From contig CAUYUJ010015706.1 of assembly GCA_963575745.1 (NCBI GenBank), forward strand, positions 237,001 through 301,000: a stretch of DNA of 64,000 nucleotides. The letters run 5' to 3'. The position numbers and the translations under genes are program-made. Shown piece by piece: positions 52,155-63,918 of this stretch. Each line of letters starts with the position of its first letter. Within the stretch, counting starts at the first letter, position 1. Source of the DNA: Prorocentrum cordatum (Eukaryota > Sar > Dinophyceae > Prorocentrales > Prorocentraceae). The notes beneath the pieces were generated by a model. It worked only from the letters and a program-made list of their open reading frames with translations, was not told the DNA's origin and did not search any database.

Positions 52155-52177
52155 GGCAGCGATGGCCGCCGCGCCGC
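52155..52177 (-). promoter_or_regulatory. Leader segment conserved with LINE-C
   Basis: One mismatch in 23 bases to 19213-19235; also followed outward by GCGACGC and CCTGTGGGATCCAG. Confidence 0.5.
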
Positions 52178-52586
52178 TCCCCCGCGACGCCGACACCCCC
52201 TGAGCTCCTGTGGGATCCAGGAGCCCTAGAGCCGAGATGTCTTTTCTCACACCGCGCTTCTCGTAATACATCAAGAGAGCTTCTGGAGCGAGAAACGAAA
52301 AAAACGAAAAATCACGTTTTTCTGTTTTTACCCAACGTTGGTTCCGCCAAGTGTTTTGATAGTAATACTGTACCTACGGACCTAAAAATTTTACTGGCGA
52401 GCGCGGCATAACTCACTACAGGTGCGAAAAATCTGGGTTCTCAAAATGAATTGTCAAATATCTTTCAAATATTCGCAAAACCACCCAAAAGTTGTCACAT
52501 TGTCCGCCTCGGCCGGGTGGGCCAACTAGCTCCACCCCGCGCCGGAATTCCTCTAGCTCATCGACGACGAAGAGCTCTACTGGGCG

Positions 52587-52620
52587 CCGGCGGTAAACCG
52601 TCTACCTTGGTTACCGCCGG
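52587..52620 (+). repeat. Hairpin target, unoccupied
   Basis: Perfect arms; loop ACCGTCTACCTTGG. Confidence 0.85.
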
Positions 52621-53680
52621 GGGACTCGTAGAGCTTCCTGAGCATATATATAATGTAAAATTGCAGAGAACCCATAGTCTAAACGATTTGAGACCTCTCG
52701 ATGCAACAGCCAAACGCCCCTCATGCTTCTGGATCGTTTTCTGTGCGCACGAGCTCCGTAGCTCTCCTACAGCCCGAGTTACGTCCGAAAATCGGCAGCA
52801 CCTCTCAAGATCACTCGAACAATACAAATAGTTTCGCGAATCTAGCTCGAGTATCAGACCGAGTTCAGACATCTCAATACAACAGGCGCACGCGCCTGAT
52901 GTCTCTGAATCGATTACCAGCCCTGCAGCCCCCTTACAGCCCGAGTTAAGTGCAGAAAATCGACAGCACCTCTAAAGATGACTCGAACAATACGAATAGC
53001 TCCGCGGACGTAGCTCGGGCAGCAGACCGAGTTCAGGGCACTCAATGCGACAGCTGGACGCTACTGATGTCTCCCAATCGATTCCAGTGATTACCAACCC
53101 TGCAGCCCCCTTACAGATTGAGTTAAGTGCAGAAAACGGACAGCACCTCTCAAGATGACTCGACGAATACGAATAGTTTTGTGAACCTAGCTCGGGCAGC
53201 ACACCAAGTCCCGAACTCTCAATTCGGCAGGCGAACGCACCTGATGTCTCCGAATCGATTCCTGTGAGTACGAGCCTTGTAGCCCCCCTACAGCCCGAGT
53301 TAAGTGCAGAAAACTGTCAGCTTTTCTCATGATGACTCCAACAACACGAATAGTTCCGCGAACCTAGCTCGGGCAGCAGACCGAATTCAGACCTCTCGAT
53401 AGACACTCGAACCCGTCTGATGATTTGCAATCGATTTCTGTGAGAATGAGCTCTGTAGCTGCCCTACAGCTCGAGTTAAGTACAAACTACCGAAAACGCG
53501 TATCAAGATGACTCGAAACAGCCGATCCCGCCGCGATGCTTTTTTACAGAAATATTTACCCGATCGAGCTGAGATTAAGATGGCGAGCGGGAATGAGATC
53601 GAATATGGTCAGAACAAATACTAGAGCTCAAACGAATTGTTGAATTTCGAGAAAAAAAATTCAACTGACCAAACTGGACG

Positions 53681-53714
53681 CCGGCGATAAACCGTCAACC
53701 TGTGTTCCCGCCGG
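53681..53714 (+). repeat. Hairpin target, unoccupied
   Basis: CCGGCGATAA / TTCCCGCCGG, one change in each arm. Confidence 0.75.
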
Positions 53715-54833
53715 GAGACTCGTAGAGCTTCCTGACAGTATATAATGAGGAAAATCCAGAGAACGACTAGTTTTCCAGCCCAAGCGATTTCAGACCTCTC
53801 GAGATGGCTCTAACAAAAAAAAAGAACAGTTTGACAACCCAGCTCGAGTATCAAGCCGAGTTCAGACCTCTGAATGCGACAGGCGGACGCGTCTGATGTC
53901 TGCGAATCGACTCCTCTAATTACCAGCCCTGCAGCCCCCCTACAGCCCGAGTTAAATGCAAAAAAACAACAGCAGTTCTCAGGATGACTCGAATAATACA
54001 ATAGCTTCGCGGACCTAGTTCGAGCAACAGACCAAGTTCCGAGCTCTCGATTCGACAGACGGACGCACGTGATGTCTCTGAATCGATTTATGTAACCAGC
54101 AGCGCTGTAGCCCTCCCCCAGCACGAGTTGAGTTCAGAAAACCGAGAGCACTTCTCAAGATGACTCGAATAATACGAATAGTTTCGCGGATCGAGCTCGG
54201 GCAGCAGACCGAGTTCAGCTCTCGATTGCACAGACGAACGCGCCTGATAATTGTCAATCGATTGCTGTGACTATGAGCTCTGTAGCTGCCCTACAGCTCG
54301 AGTTAAGTTTAGAAAACCAAGAGCGTCTGCTACGATGACTCGAATAATACGAATAGCTTTGTGACCCAGCTCGGCTAGCAGACCGACTTCAGACCTCTGG
54401 GTTCAACGGGCGAACGCGCCTGATCATTCTGAATCGATTAGCTGTACTTACCAGCTCTGTAGCTGTCCTAAAGCTCAAGTTATGTTCAGAAAACCGCCAT
54501 CGCGTATCAAGATGACTTGAAACGGCCGATCCCGCCTGCCTGCTTTTTGGCAGTAAAAGGTACCCGATCGAGCTGAGATCAAGATGGCGACCGGGAATAA
54601 GATCAAATATCATGGGAAAAAATACTAGGGCTCAAACGAATTGTTGAATTTCGAGAACAAAATTTTCAACCGACCAAAAGTCACCAAAAGGTCCGTCGAG
54701 ATTTTTCTTGCCAACTAGCTCTCCGGCGCCCCGGAATGACTCTTAAGCTTCCAGCAATAACTTGATAAGGGAAGCTCTACGAGTTAATTAAGTCAGCAAA
54801 AAGTCCGTCGAGATTTTGCTTGCCAACTGGGCG

Positions 54834-54867
54834 CCGGCGGTAAACCGTCAACCTTTGTTACCGCCGG
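54834..54867 (+). repeat. Hairpin target, unoccupied
   Basis: Perfect arms; loop ACCGTCAACCTTTG. Confidence 0.85.
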
Positions 54868-56030
54868 GGGACTCGTAGAGCTTCCTGACAATATAATGTG
54901 GAAAATAAATTGCAGAGAACGAATAGTTTTTCAGCTCAAGCGATTTCAGAGCTCTCGATGCAACAGCCGAACGCCCCCTGATGCTTCTGGATTGTCTTCT
55001 GTACGAGCTCTGTAGCTCTGCTACAGCCCGAGTTACGTGCACTAATCAACAGCACCTCTCACAAACAAAACGAATAGTTTCATAAACCCAGCTCGAGTAT
55101 CAGACCGAGTTCAGACCTCTGAATGCGACAGGCGGACGTGTCTGATGTCTCCGAATCGATTCCTGTGATAAGCAGCCCTGCAGCCCCCCTACAGCCCGAG
55201 TTAAGTGCAGAAAACCGAGAGCATCTTTCAGGATGACTCGAACAATACGAACAGGTTCGCCGACCCAGCAGACCGAGTTTCGAGCTCTGGATTCCACAGG
55301 CGGACGCGCCTGATGTCTCCAAATCGATTGCTGTCGTCACCAGCACTGTAGCCCCCCTATAGCCCAGTTAAGTGCAGAAAGAGACAGTACCTCTCTAGAT
55401 GACTCGAACAATTCGAGTAGTTTCGCGATCCTAGCTCGGGCAGCAGACCGAGTTCAGAGCTCTCGATTCAACAGACGAACGCGCCTGATGATTCCCAATC
55501 GATTCCTGTGACTATGAGCTCTGTAGTTAAGTTTAGAAAACCGAGAGCGTCTGTCAAGATGACTCGAATAATACGAATAGGTTTGTGGACCTAGCTCGGC
55601 TAGCAGACCGAGTTCAGACCTCTGGGTTCAACAGGCGAACGCGCCTGATCATTCTGAATCGATTAGCTGTGCTCACCAGCTCTGTAGCTGTCCTAAAGCT
55701 CGAGTTATCTTGAGAAAACCGACAGCGCGTATCAAGATGACTCGAAACGGCCGATCCCGCCTGCCTGCTTTTTGGCAGTGAATGGTACCCGATCGAGCTG
55801 AGATTAAGATGGCGAGCGGGAATAAGATCTAATATCATGGGAAAAAAAAAACTAGAGCACAAACGAATTGTTGAATTTCGAGAACAAAATTTTCAACCGA
55901 CCAAAAGTCACCAAAAGGTCCGTCGAGATTTTTCTTGCCAACTAGCTCTCCGGCGCCCCGGAACTTGGTAGCGTCCAAAACCCGGAGAGCAAAGAGGACG
56001 CACACCGGAAAGCCTTCCTGGCACTGGGCG

Positions 56031-56063
56031 CCGGCGGTAAACCGTCAACCTGGTTACCGCCGG
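56031..56063 (+). repeat. Hairpin target, unoccupied: empty-site equivalent of LINE-D
   Basis: Perfect arms; loop ACCGTCAACCTGG. The downstream sequence (CTTTTCTTGCCCAGCTCCTC) matches the right flank of LINE-D at 24690-24709. Confidence 0.88.
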
Positions 56064-57167
56064 GGTCTACGAGCTCTTTTCTTGCCCAGCTCCTCGGAAC
56101 ACGTGAAGCAAGCTTAAGCGAGAGCCAAAAATACTCTGAAAAAAACGATCGCATACAAATAGTTTTGCGGACTTAGCTCGAGAAGCAGACTCTGTTCAGA
56201 GCTCTAGATGCTTCAGCCAAACGCCCTTGACGATTCTGTATCGGTTTCTGTGCGTGCCACCTCTGCAGCTGTGCTACAGCTAGAGTTAAGTGCAGAATAG
56301 CGACAGCGCCTCTAAAGAGAACTTGAGAAATACGAATAGTGTTGTGGACCTAGCTCGACTAGCTGGTGAAGATGACTTTTACGGACCTAGCTCGAGTAGC
56401 AGACCGAGTTCAGGCCTCTGCATGCAACAGGCAAACGCGCCTGATCATTCTGAACCGGCTTCTGTAAGCACCAGCTCTGTAGCTCTCGAAATCTCGAGTT
56501 AAGTGCAGAGAACCGTGAACGCGTGTCAAGATGACTCGGAACGCAGTTGGTTCCAGCAAGTCTTTAGATAGTAGTATTGCAGCTACGGACCTGAGAATTT
56601 AACTGGCAGACGCGGCATAACCCACTACACGTGAGGAAAACACCGGCTCTCAAAATGAATTGTCCAATATCTCAAATCAAAGCAAAACCGACCCAAGGTT
56701 ATCACATTGTCTCTTTTGGTCGGGTCGGCCAACTAGCTCCGCGCCGGAATTCCTCTAGCTCATCGATGCCGAAGAGCTCTACGAGGTATTTTTGGACTGC
56801 TAACGTGAAGTCGGTCTCTGGCTTTGCTCCGGAGAACTTTTCGACGGAATGAACTAAGAATTTGTGAGGTAACTTCTATAATGCCAAGCTTTGCTCTGCG
56901 CAGATAGCAGCCTAAACGAATCGTTAGAACCGCAAAATCGGCTGAGCCAGGCCGCAGAACCGCAGAAGGCATGATCGCGCCTCTTTTCGACATTTCGCCA
57001 ACTAGCTCTACCTGTCGCCGAATTCCTCTAGCTCTTCTACTATCACAGCTCTACGAGGCACTAGAAGTGCAAGCAGACGCGAAGTGCAAGATAGCTTCTG
57101 ATGGCATTTTCTGCAAAACTAGAAAATTGCATTCTGTTGAAGTCGGTTCCTGGCTTCGCTCGGGGGA

Positions 57168-57475
57168 ACTTGGTAGCGTCCAAAACCCGGAGAGGGGAGA
57201 GACCCTTTGAAGACGGGAAATCTTTCCTCGAGCTCTGCGAAGCTCCCCTGTAACGCTGCCGAAGCGCTGCCAGAAACGCTTCCACGTGAGCCTGCACGCG
57301 TGCAGGCACGCGTGGAAGCTTGCCGGAAGCTCTCCCGGACCCGTTGCCGGTTCAGGCGAGTCGCTGCGGGGAACGTGGACCGCCGTGGAGGAGCTCCCGG
57401 CGGGCACCACCACCGTCCGGCTTCTAATCTTGAACCCTTTAGCTCTCAGCGAGCTCTCCCGGAATTTTCCGACGG
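57168..57475. repeat. TR-B repeat, copy 2
   Basis: ACTTGGTAGCGTCCAAAACC...AGCTCTCCCGGA, homologous to 19374-19680. It contains the near-palindrome CCTGCACGCGTGCAGG (57290-57305). Confidence 0.75.
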
Positions 57476-57667
57476 AATGACCTAAGAATTTGTGAGGTCA
57501 CTTCTGTAATGCCAAGCTTCCCTCTGCGCAAATAGCAGCCCAAACGAATTGTTAGAACTGCAAAATGGGCTGAGCCAGACCGCGGAAGGTATGATCGCGT
57601 CCCTTTTCGACATTTCGCCAACTAGCTCCACCCTGTCGCCGAATTCACCTAGCTCTTCTACTGGGCG

Positions 57668-57700
57668 CCGGCGGTAACCGTCAACCTTGGTTACCGCCGG
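57668..57700 (+). repeat. Hairpin target, unoccupied
   Basis: Perfect arms; loop CCGTCAACCTTGG. Confidence 0.85.
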
Positions 57701-58614
57701 GAGACTCGTAGAGCTTCCTAGCTCGACTTAAGTTGAGAAAACCGACAGCATCTACCAACATTCCGACTCATAGTGAATATTTTTTGACCTCTGAATGCGA
57801 CAGGCGGACGCGTCTGATGTCTGCGAATCGACTCCTGTCATTACCAGGCCTGCAGCCCCCCTCCAGCCCGAGTTAAGTGCAGAAAACCGCAGCACCTCTC
57901 AGGATGACTCGAACAATGCAGTAGTTTCGCAGACCTAATTCGGGCAGCAGACCGAGTTCGGAGCTCTGGATTCGAGAGGCGGACGCGCCTGATGTCTTCA
58001 AATAGATTTCTGTGACCACCAGCACTGTAGCCCCTCACCGCGAGTTGAGTGAAGAAAACCGAGAGCACTTCTCAAGATGACTCGAACAGCACGAATAGTT
58101 TCGCGAACCTAGCTCGGGCAGCAGACCGAGTTGAGACCTCTAGTGGGACAGACGAACGCGCCTGATGATTCGCAATCGATTTCTGTGAGAATGAGCTCTG
58201 TAGCTGCCCTACAGCTCGAGTTAAGTACAGAAAACCGAGAGTTGCTGTCAAGATGACTCGAATAATACAAATAGGTTTGCGGACCTAGCTCGGCTAACAG
58301 ACCGAGTTCAGACCTCTCGATTCAACAGGCGAACGCGCCTAATTATTCTACATCGATTAGCTGTGCTTACCAGCTCTGTAGCTGTCCTCAAGCTCGAGTT
58401 ATGTTCAGAAAACCATCAGCGCGTATCAAGATGACTCGAAACGGCCGATCCCGCCTCAGTGCTTGTCCATAGTAATATTCACCCAATCGAGCTAAGATCG
58501 GAACGGCGAGCGGGAATAAGATCGAATATCACGGGAAAAAATACTAGAGCTCCAACGAATTGTTGAATTTGGAGAACAAAATTTTTAACCGACCAAAAGT
58601 CAGCAAAACTGGCG

Positions 58615-58647
58615 CCGGCGGTGAACCGTCAACCTGGTCACCGCCGG
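58615..58647 (+). repeat. Hairpin target, unoccupied
   Basis: CCGGCGGTGA / TCACCGCCGG: compensatory change in both arms keeps the stem. Confidence 0.85.
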
Positions 58648-59014
58648 GATCCTCGTAGAGCTCCTTCCACGCGTAAAATGCTCAGAGCCGAAAGAGAGAG
58701 CTTCTGGAAGCATTTCTCGAAAAGGGAAAAAATGTTTTTTTTTCGTGTCGACATGGAGATGGTTCCTCCAAGTGTTTTGATCGTAAAACTATATCAGAAG
58801 AGCTGGCTGCTCGCAGGATCAAGTTAAGATACCAATTCTCGGAGTGAAATTCCTGCTTTCTCACAATGCATTGTCAAATATCTTTCAAAAAATTGCAGAA
58901 CCACCCAAAAGTTACCACTTTGTCCTTTCTGGCCGGGTCGACCAACTAGCGCCATCCCGCGCCGGAATTCCTCTAGCTCATCGATGCTAAGGGAAGCTCT
59001 ACGAGGCACTGGCG

Positions 59015-59047
59015 CCGGCGGTGAACCGTCAACCTGGTCATCGCCGG
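59015..59047 (+). repeat. Hairpin target, unoccupied
   Basis: CCGGCGGTGA / TCATCGCCGG. Confidence 0.8.
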
Positions 59048-59577
59048 GAACCTCGTAGAGCTCCTTCTACGCGTAAGAGTGCTCAGAGTCGAAAGAGAGA
59101 GAGCTTCTGGAAGCATTTCTCGAAAAAGGGAAAAATAATTTTTTCGTGTCGACGTGAAGATGGTTCACCCAAGTGTTTTAATAGTAAAAGTGCGCCTGCA
59201 GAGCTCATACTAAGACAGAGAGGCCCTTATAATCGCTTACAGGTGCGAAAAAATTGCTTTCTTAAAATGAATTGTCAAATATCTTTCAAAAAATTGCAGC
59301 AAAACCACCCAAAAGTTATTACTTTGTCCTTTCTGGTCGGGTCGACCAACTAGCACCACCCCGCGCCGGAATTCCTCTAGCTCATCGATGCCGAAGAGCT
59401 CTACGAGGTACTTCCGTCGAAATTTTTCTTGCCAATTAGCTCTCCAGCGCGCCGGAATTACTCTTAAGCTTCCAGCAACTGGCTAAGAGAAGCTCTACGA
59501 GTCACCATCAGAGCTCTACGAGGCAAGCCCACGGAAGCTCTCGTGAAGCTCCTCTGGGGGTCTCTGCGTACTGGGAA

Positions 59578-59602
59578 ACGGCGGTAAACCATCAACCAGG
59601 TT
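59578..59602 (+). repeat. Left (3') flank of LINE-I: half hairpin target
   Basis: ACGGCGGTAAACC then ATCAACCAGGTT, followed by the sense poly-A (T-run). Confidence 0.82.
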
Positions 59603-59660
59603 TTTTTTTTGGGGGAGGCTGACCAGGCACCGAGCGCCCCAGCGCCCGTTAAGTGCCTAC

Positions 59661-61685
59661 CTAGTCTCTCTGCAGCTGGAGGTCTTGGGCCACCTGGGCT
59701 GCGGCCCGCAAGAGGCCCTCGAGGCCCGAAAGCTCAGCGTCAGTGATACTGCTATGGGAGGGGAGTGCCTGTGCACAACGCCCTACTACTTCCCATATAA
59801 TTGGACAAGGAGAGGAGGCTTGGGGGAAGAGGGAGACAACACGAGCTCTCTTATCTCTATGTTCAGGGTCAGGGTACGGATCATGGAAGCGAGGGATATA
59901 TCCAATCTGCAGAAACCAACCAACGCCCACACCTTGGGCACACACTCCGCCATCGAAGGATCCGCGGAGGCCGATAACTCGAAAGTTGTCTTGAACATCA
60001 GGACGGAAGATATGGTGGTGGAACAGCTCTCTGAATATCTGGCCTTCCCGTGCTAAATGGGTAAGTTCATCAGCTACTGTATTACTCTCCCGATATATGT
60101 GTCGAATAAAGTCATTGCCCCATGAGGGGGGTCGTACTCCTTCCTCCTCCAATTCTTCCAAAAGAGAAATAATATTTGCAACCCGCCTACGATAAGAAGC
60201 CCCATCTCCTCCTTCTCCTCCTTCAACCTTCCAGAGACCGTTGATCCAATTACAGATAAGAAGCGAATCGCCCGTCAGCTCCAGACCGATCCCATCATCA
60301 CTCAGATCCCAAGTCGGCTCCTGTTCATTGTTCGAGGCCAATCTCTGGGCCAGCTTCTCAGACTCCTTCACCGACAAAGGACGAGCCATCATCTCCTCCC
60401 CCCTCTCCTTTATGTAATCTCCTCGTCCTTCAGTTCCTCCACGGACAACAAACAAGTCAAACAGAGAACTCAAAGTACAAGCTTCCAGGAACTGCCTGCA
60501 ATACTGAACGAAGTTAGAGTAAGAGAAAGAGCAAGCCCTCCACCACCGATCCTCCAGATTCACAAACGAGGGAAATATCGTCTGGAACATGAAACACCAA
60601 GGATGTTCACCCGTCGCCCTCCCCTTAGCACTGCCTAATCGTGTCAGTTTCGAGGCCTCCTTCCACTTCCACTGGGAACGCAAACATTCTGACTCAAGTG
60701 TCCTTTTCTCCTCCCACCTCGGGGTACAACACATCAGAAGCCGACGTGCGTCTCGATGCGCTCGAGGAAACACCGTCTGTTGTCCAGGTCCAGGGACTGC
60801 CACCCTCCGACGCTTCGGGGGGGGCCTGGGGGGATCCCTAAGCCCCCCCCGCTCACAGGGAACTTCATTATCTCGAGAAGAAGAGGCCCTATCAGAGGGC
60901 AGAGCAGAAGAGACCATCCCATGCATATCCGAAGAGACCACACCCATCCCATTCGTATCTGAAGAGACCGCACCCATCCCATTAGTAACTGAAGAGACCG
61001 CACCCATCCCATTGGTAACTGAAGAGACCTCAACCATCCCATTGGTAACTGAAGAGACCGCGACCATCCCTGGGCTCAGCTCCGACTCAGAAATCTGATA
61101 TCCGCTATCAGCATTGGCTCCGAAATATGATGCTATGTCCGCTCCAAGCTGCCACAAGGAATAAAGGACTCTCTGTACTGCGCTCTGGCACTTGGCTTCA
61201 AAGAACATCCGTCTAGCAATTCTGAGTCGAGCTGGCTTCCAAACTACCCAACTTTCGGAGGCTGGCTTTTGGGGTGACGTCATCTGGTAAAGGCAATTTC
61301 CCTCAAAGACATTCAGGCTATGCAAAGAGTCCCTGTCCCAACTAATACCTTGACTTCCATAAGTAAGAATGCTCTGAACCCGAGTGATATAACGCCTACA
61401 CTTGGCCGAAAAAGGGACTGCCTTCGATCTAAAATAAGCTGCATGCGCATGAAAGGCTCGTCGTGCAGACCCGATCCGTCGCTGAAGGTCTTGGTGCGTC
61501 TCCCTATAGCTACAGTATATGCTGTTCCCCAAGACATTCATCTCGTCAACTACTTTGAACGGCACCATCTGATCCCGAACCCGAACCAGGATAGGATATT
61601 TTGGCTTCTCCGAGAAACCGATAAACGCGACCTCGAGCGACTCGATCTTCCATTCGAATCCCCATCCCCGCAGAATCTCTGTCAT
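59661..61685 (-). pseudogene. LINE-I ORF2 fragment: RT thumb/connection and permuted RNase H
   Basis: Uninterrupted 674 codons without a natural start. RT tail (RGWGFEWKIESLEVAF, VDEMNVLGN, FRSKAVPFSAKCRRYITRVQ). A repeat region of ~11-residue units (VSSVTNGMGA, codons ~205-265). Then a region shared with LINE-G ending in LTGDSLLICNW, ESNTVADELTHLAR, GSFDGGVCAQGVGVGWF and ITDAELSGLEGLL. The open frame indicates a young copy, but endonuclease and RT motifs A-C are missing. Confidence 0.88.
60890..61075. repeat. In-frame ~33-36-bp minisatellite in LINE-I
   Basis: Five to six units of GAAGAGACCGCACCCATCCC plus ATT(A/G)GTAACT. Confidence 0.8.
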
Positions 61686-62188
61686 TTCTCCTACCTGTCG
61701 CCTAGGACCCTCGTAGAGCTCTGCATAGACCAGGTCGGTTTCGAGATAGCAGCAGAAAAAAGCTTCTGCATACTAGCTTTAAACATAAAGATATCTTGTT
61801 CTCGGTCGTACACAATGGTGGTTCCCCCTAGTCTTTTAATCGGAATAATGTAGCTAGCGCCCTGAGAATTGCACCATAAAACCACCCAAAAGTTATCACA
61901 TTGTCCGCCTCGGCCGGCTGGGCCAACTAGCTCCACCCCGCGCCGGAATTCCTCTAGCTCATCGATGCCGAAGAGCTCTACGAGGTACTAGCTCTCCAGC
62001 GCGCCGGAATTACTCTTAAGCTTCAGCAACTAGCTTAGGGGAGCTCTACGAGTCATCTCTCGCCATCTTCGAAAAACCGATCCCAGGTCATCACATTGTC
62101 CGTCCGGGCCGGGTTGGCCAACTAGCTGCACCCCGCGTCGGAATTCCTCTAGCTCATTGATGCCAAAGAGCTCTACGAGGTACTGGAA

Positions 62189-62221
62189 CCGACGGTAAAC
62201 CGTCAACCTGGCTACCACCGG
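62189..62221 (+). repeat. Hairpin target, unoccupied, decayed arms
   Basis: CCGACGGTAA / CTACCACCGG. Confidence 0.7.
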
Positions 62222-62529
62222 GAACCTCGTAGAGCTCTTTCCTTGCACGGCGACCGTCGGAACACGGAGGGAAAGCTTCTGGAGCAAGAAAGAAAAAACT
62301 AGAAAAAAACACGTTTTTCTGCTTTTACTCAAGGTCGGTTCCCCCAAGTCTTTTGATAGTAATACTGCACCTACAGACCTGAAAATTTTACTGGCAGACG
62401 CGGCAAAACCAACTACAGGTGCAAAAAATCTGCTTTCTCAAAATAAATTGTCAAATATCTTTCAAACATTCGCAAAACCACCAAAAAATTGCCACATTGT
62501 CCCCCTCGGCCGGGTGGGCCAACTCGGCG

Positions 62530-62563
62530 CCGGCGGTAAGCCGTCAACCTTTGTTACCGCCGG
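62530..62563 (+). repeat. Hairpin target, unoccupied
   Basis: Perfect arms; loop GCCGTCAACCTTTG. Confidence 0.85.
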
Positions 62564-63541
62564 GGGACTCGTAGAGCTTCCTGACAACATATAATGTCGA
62601 AAAAAATTGCAGAGAACGAATAGTTTTTCAGCCCAACTCGAGTATCAGACCGAGTTCAGACCTCTGAATGCGACAGGCGGACGCGTCTGATGTCTCCGAA
62701 TCGATTCCTGTGATTACCCGCCCTGCAGCCTCCCTACAGCCCGAGTTAAGTGCAGAAAGCCGACAGCAGCTCTCAAGATGACTGGAAGAATACGAACAGT
62801 TTCGCGATTCTGGATCGGGCAGCAGACCGAGTTCAGAGCTCTGGATTCGACAGACAAACGCGACTGATGATTCTGAATCGGTTTCTGTAAGTATCAGCCC
62901 TGTAGCTGTCCTATAGCTCGAGTTAAGTACAGGAAACCGAGAGCGCCTGTCAAGATGATTCGAATAATACGAATAGGTTTGCGGACCTGGCTCGGCTAGC
63001 AGACCGAGTTCAGACCTCTGGTTGGAACAGCCGAACGCGCCTGATCATTCTGAGTCGATGAGGTGTGCTTACCAGCTCTGTAGCTGTCCTATATCTCGAG
63101 TTAAGTTCAGAATACCGACAGTGCGAATCAAGATGACTCGAATAATACGAATAGGTTTGCGGACCTAGCTCGGCTAGCAAACCGAGTTCAGAGCTCTGGG
63201 TTCAACAGGCGAACGCGCCTAATCATTCTACATCGATTAGCTGTGCTTACCAGCTCTGTAGCTGTCCTGAAGCTCGAGGTATCTTGGGAAAACCAACAGC
63301 GCGTAACAAGATGACTCGAAACGGCCGATCCCGCCACGACGCTTTTCGATAGTAATACCTACCCGATCGAGCTGAGATCAAGATGGCGAGCGGGAATAAG
63401 ATCGAATATCACGGGAAAAAATACTAGAGCACAAACGAATTGTTGAATTTCGAGAACAAAATTTTCAACCGACCAAAAGTTGTCAAAAGTTCAGTCGAGA
63501 TTTTTCGAGCCAACTAGCCTGCCAGCGTTTTCGAACTGGCG

Positions 63542-63564
63542 CCGGCGGTGAACCGTCAACCTGG
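63542..63564 (+). repeat. Hairpin target, right arm missing
   Basis: CCGGCGGTGAACCGTCAACC followed directly by TGGTAGAGCTCC. Confidence 0.65.
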
Positions 63565-63918
63565 TAGAGCTCCAAATAGAGCTCCAAATACGCGCAAGAG
63601 TACTCAGTATCAAACGAGGGGCTTCTGGAAGTATTTCTCGAAAAAGAGAAAACATTATTGTTTTCCGTGTCGACATGAAGTTGGTTTCGCCAAGTGTTTT
63701 GATAGTGAAAGTGCATCTACAGAGCTCATATCAAGACGGAGAGGCGCTCATAATTGTTAACAGGTGCGAAAAATCTGCTTTCTTAAAATGAATTGTCAAA
63801 CAACTATCAAACAATTGCAAAACCACCCAAAAGTTGTCACATTGTCCGCCTCGGCCGGCTGGGCCAACTAGCTCCACCCCGCGCCGGAATTCCTCTAACT
63901 CATCGATGGTACTGGGCG

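Larger units (their letters stand above)
46225..52233 (-). mobile_element. LINE-H: full-length-like non-LTR element, 6.0 kb
   Basis: Sense is minus. Leader (52112-52233) with a segment shared with LINE-C and degenerate GGCTCTAG/GGCTCCTG leader-like ends, ORF1, UGA-CGG, ORF2 with two frameshifts, stem-loop, and an (AAAC)n tail. At the 5' side the flank resumes with CTTTTCTCACACCGCGCTTC, the downstream part of a hairpin block (compare TTTTCTTGCACAGCGCTGTTC at 41620). Confidence 0.88.
52234..57160. repeat. Satellite array, four higher-order blocks
   Basis: Hairpin heads at 52587, 53681, 54834 and 56031 define block lengths of 1094, 1153 and 1197 bases. Each holds 4-6 ~177-bp units and the closing module. 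No gene seen. Confidence 0.88.
57476..59570. repeat. Satellite array
   Basis: Hairpin heads at 57668, 58615 and 59015 with ~177-bp units between, and modules with GTGTTTTGATAGTAAAA. No gene seen. Confidence 0.82.
59603..61703 (-). mobile_element. LINE-I: 5'-truncated LINE, same family as LINE-G
   Basis: 2.1 kb, sense minus, poly-A tailed. It extends about 1 kb further 5' than LINE-G and starts within the RT just downstream of motif C. At the 5' side the flank resumes as GGACCCTCGTAGAGCTC (61704 on), the hairpin right half. Confidence 0.9.
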
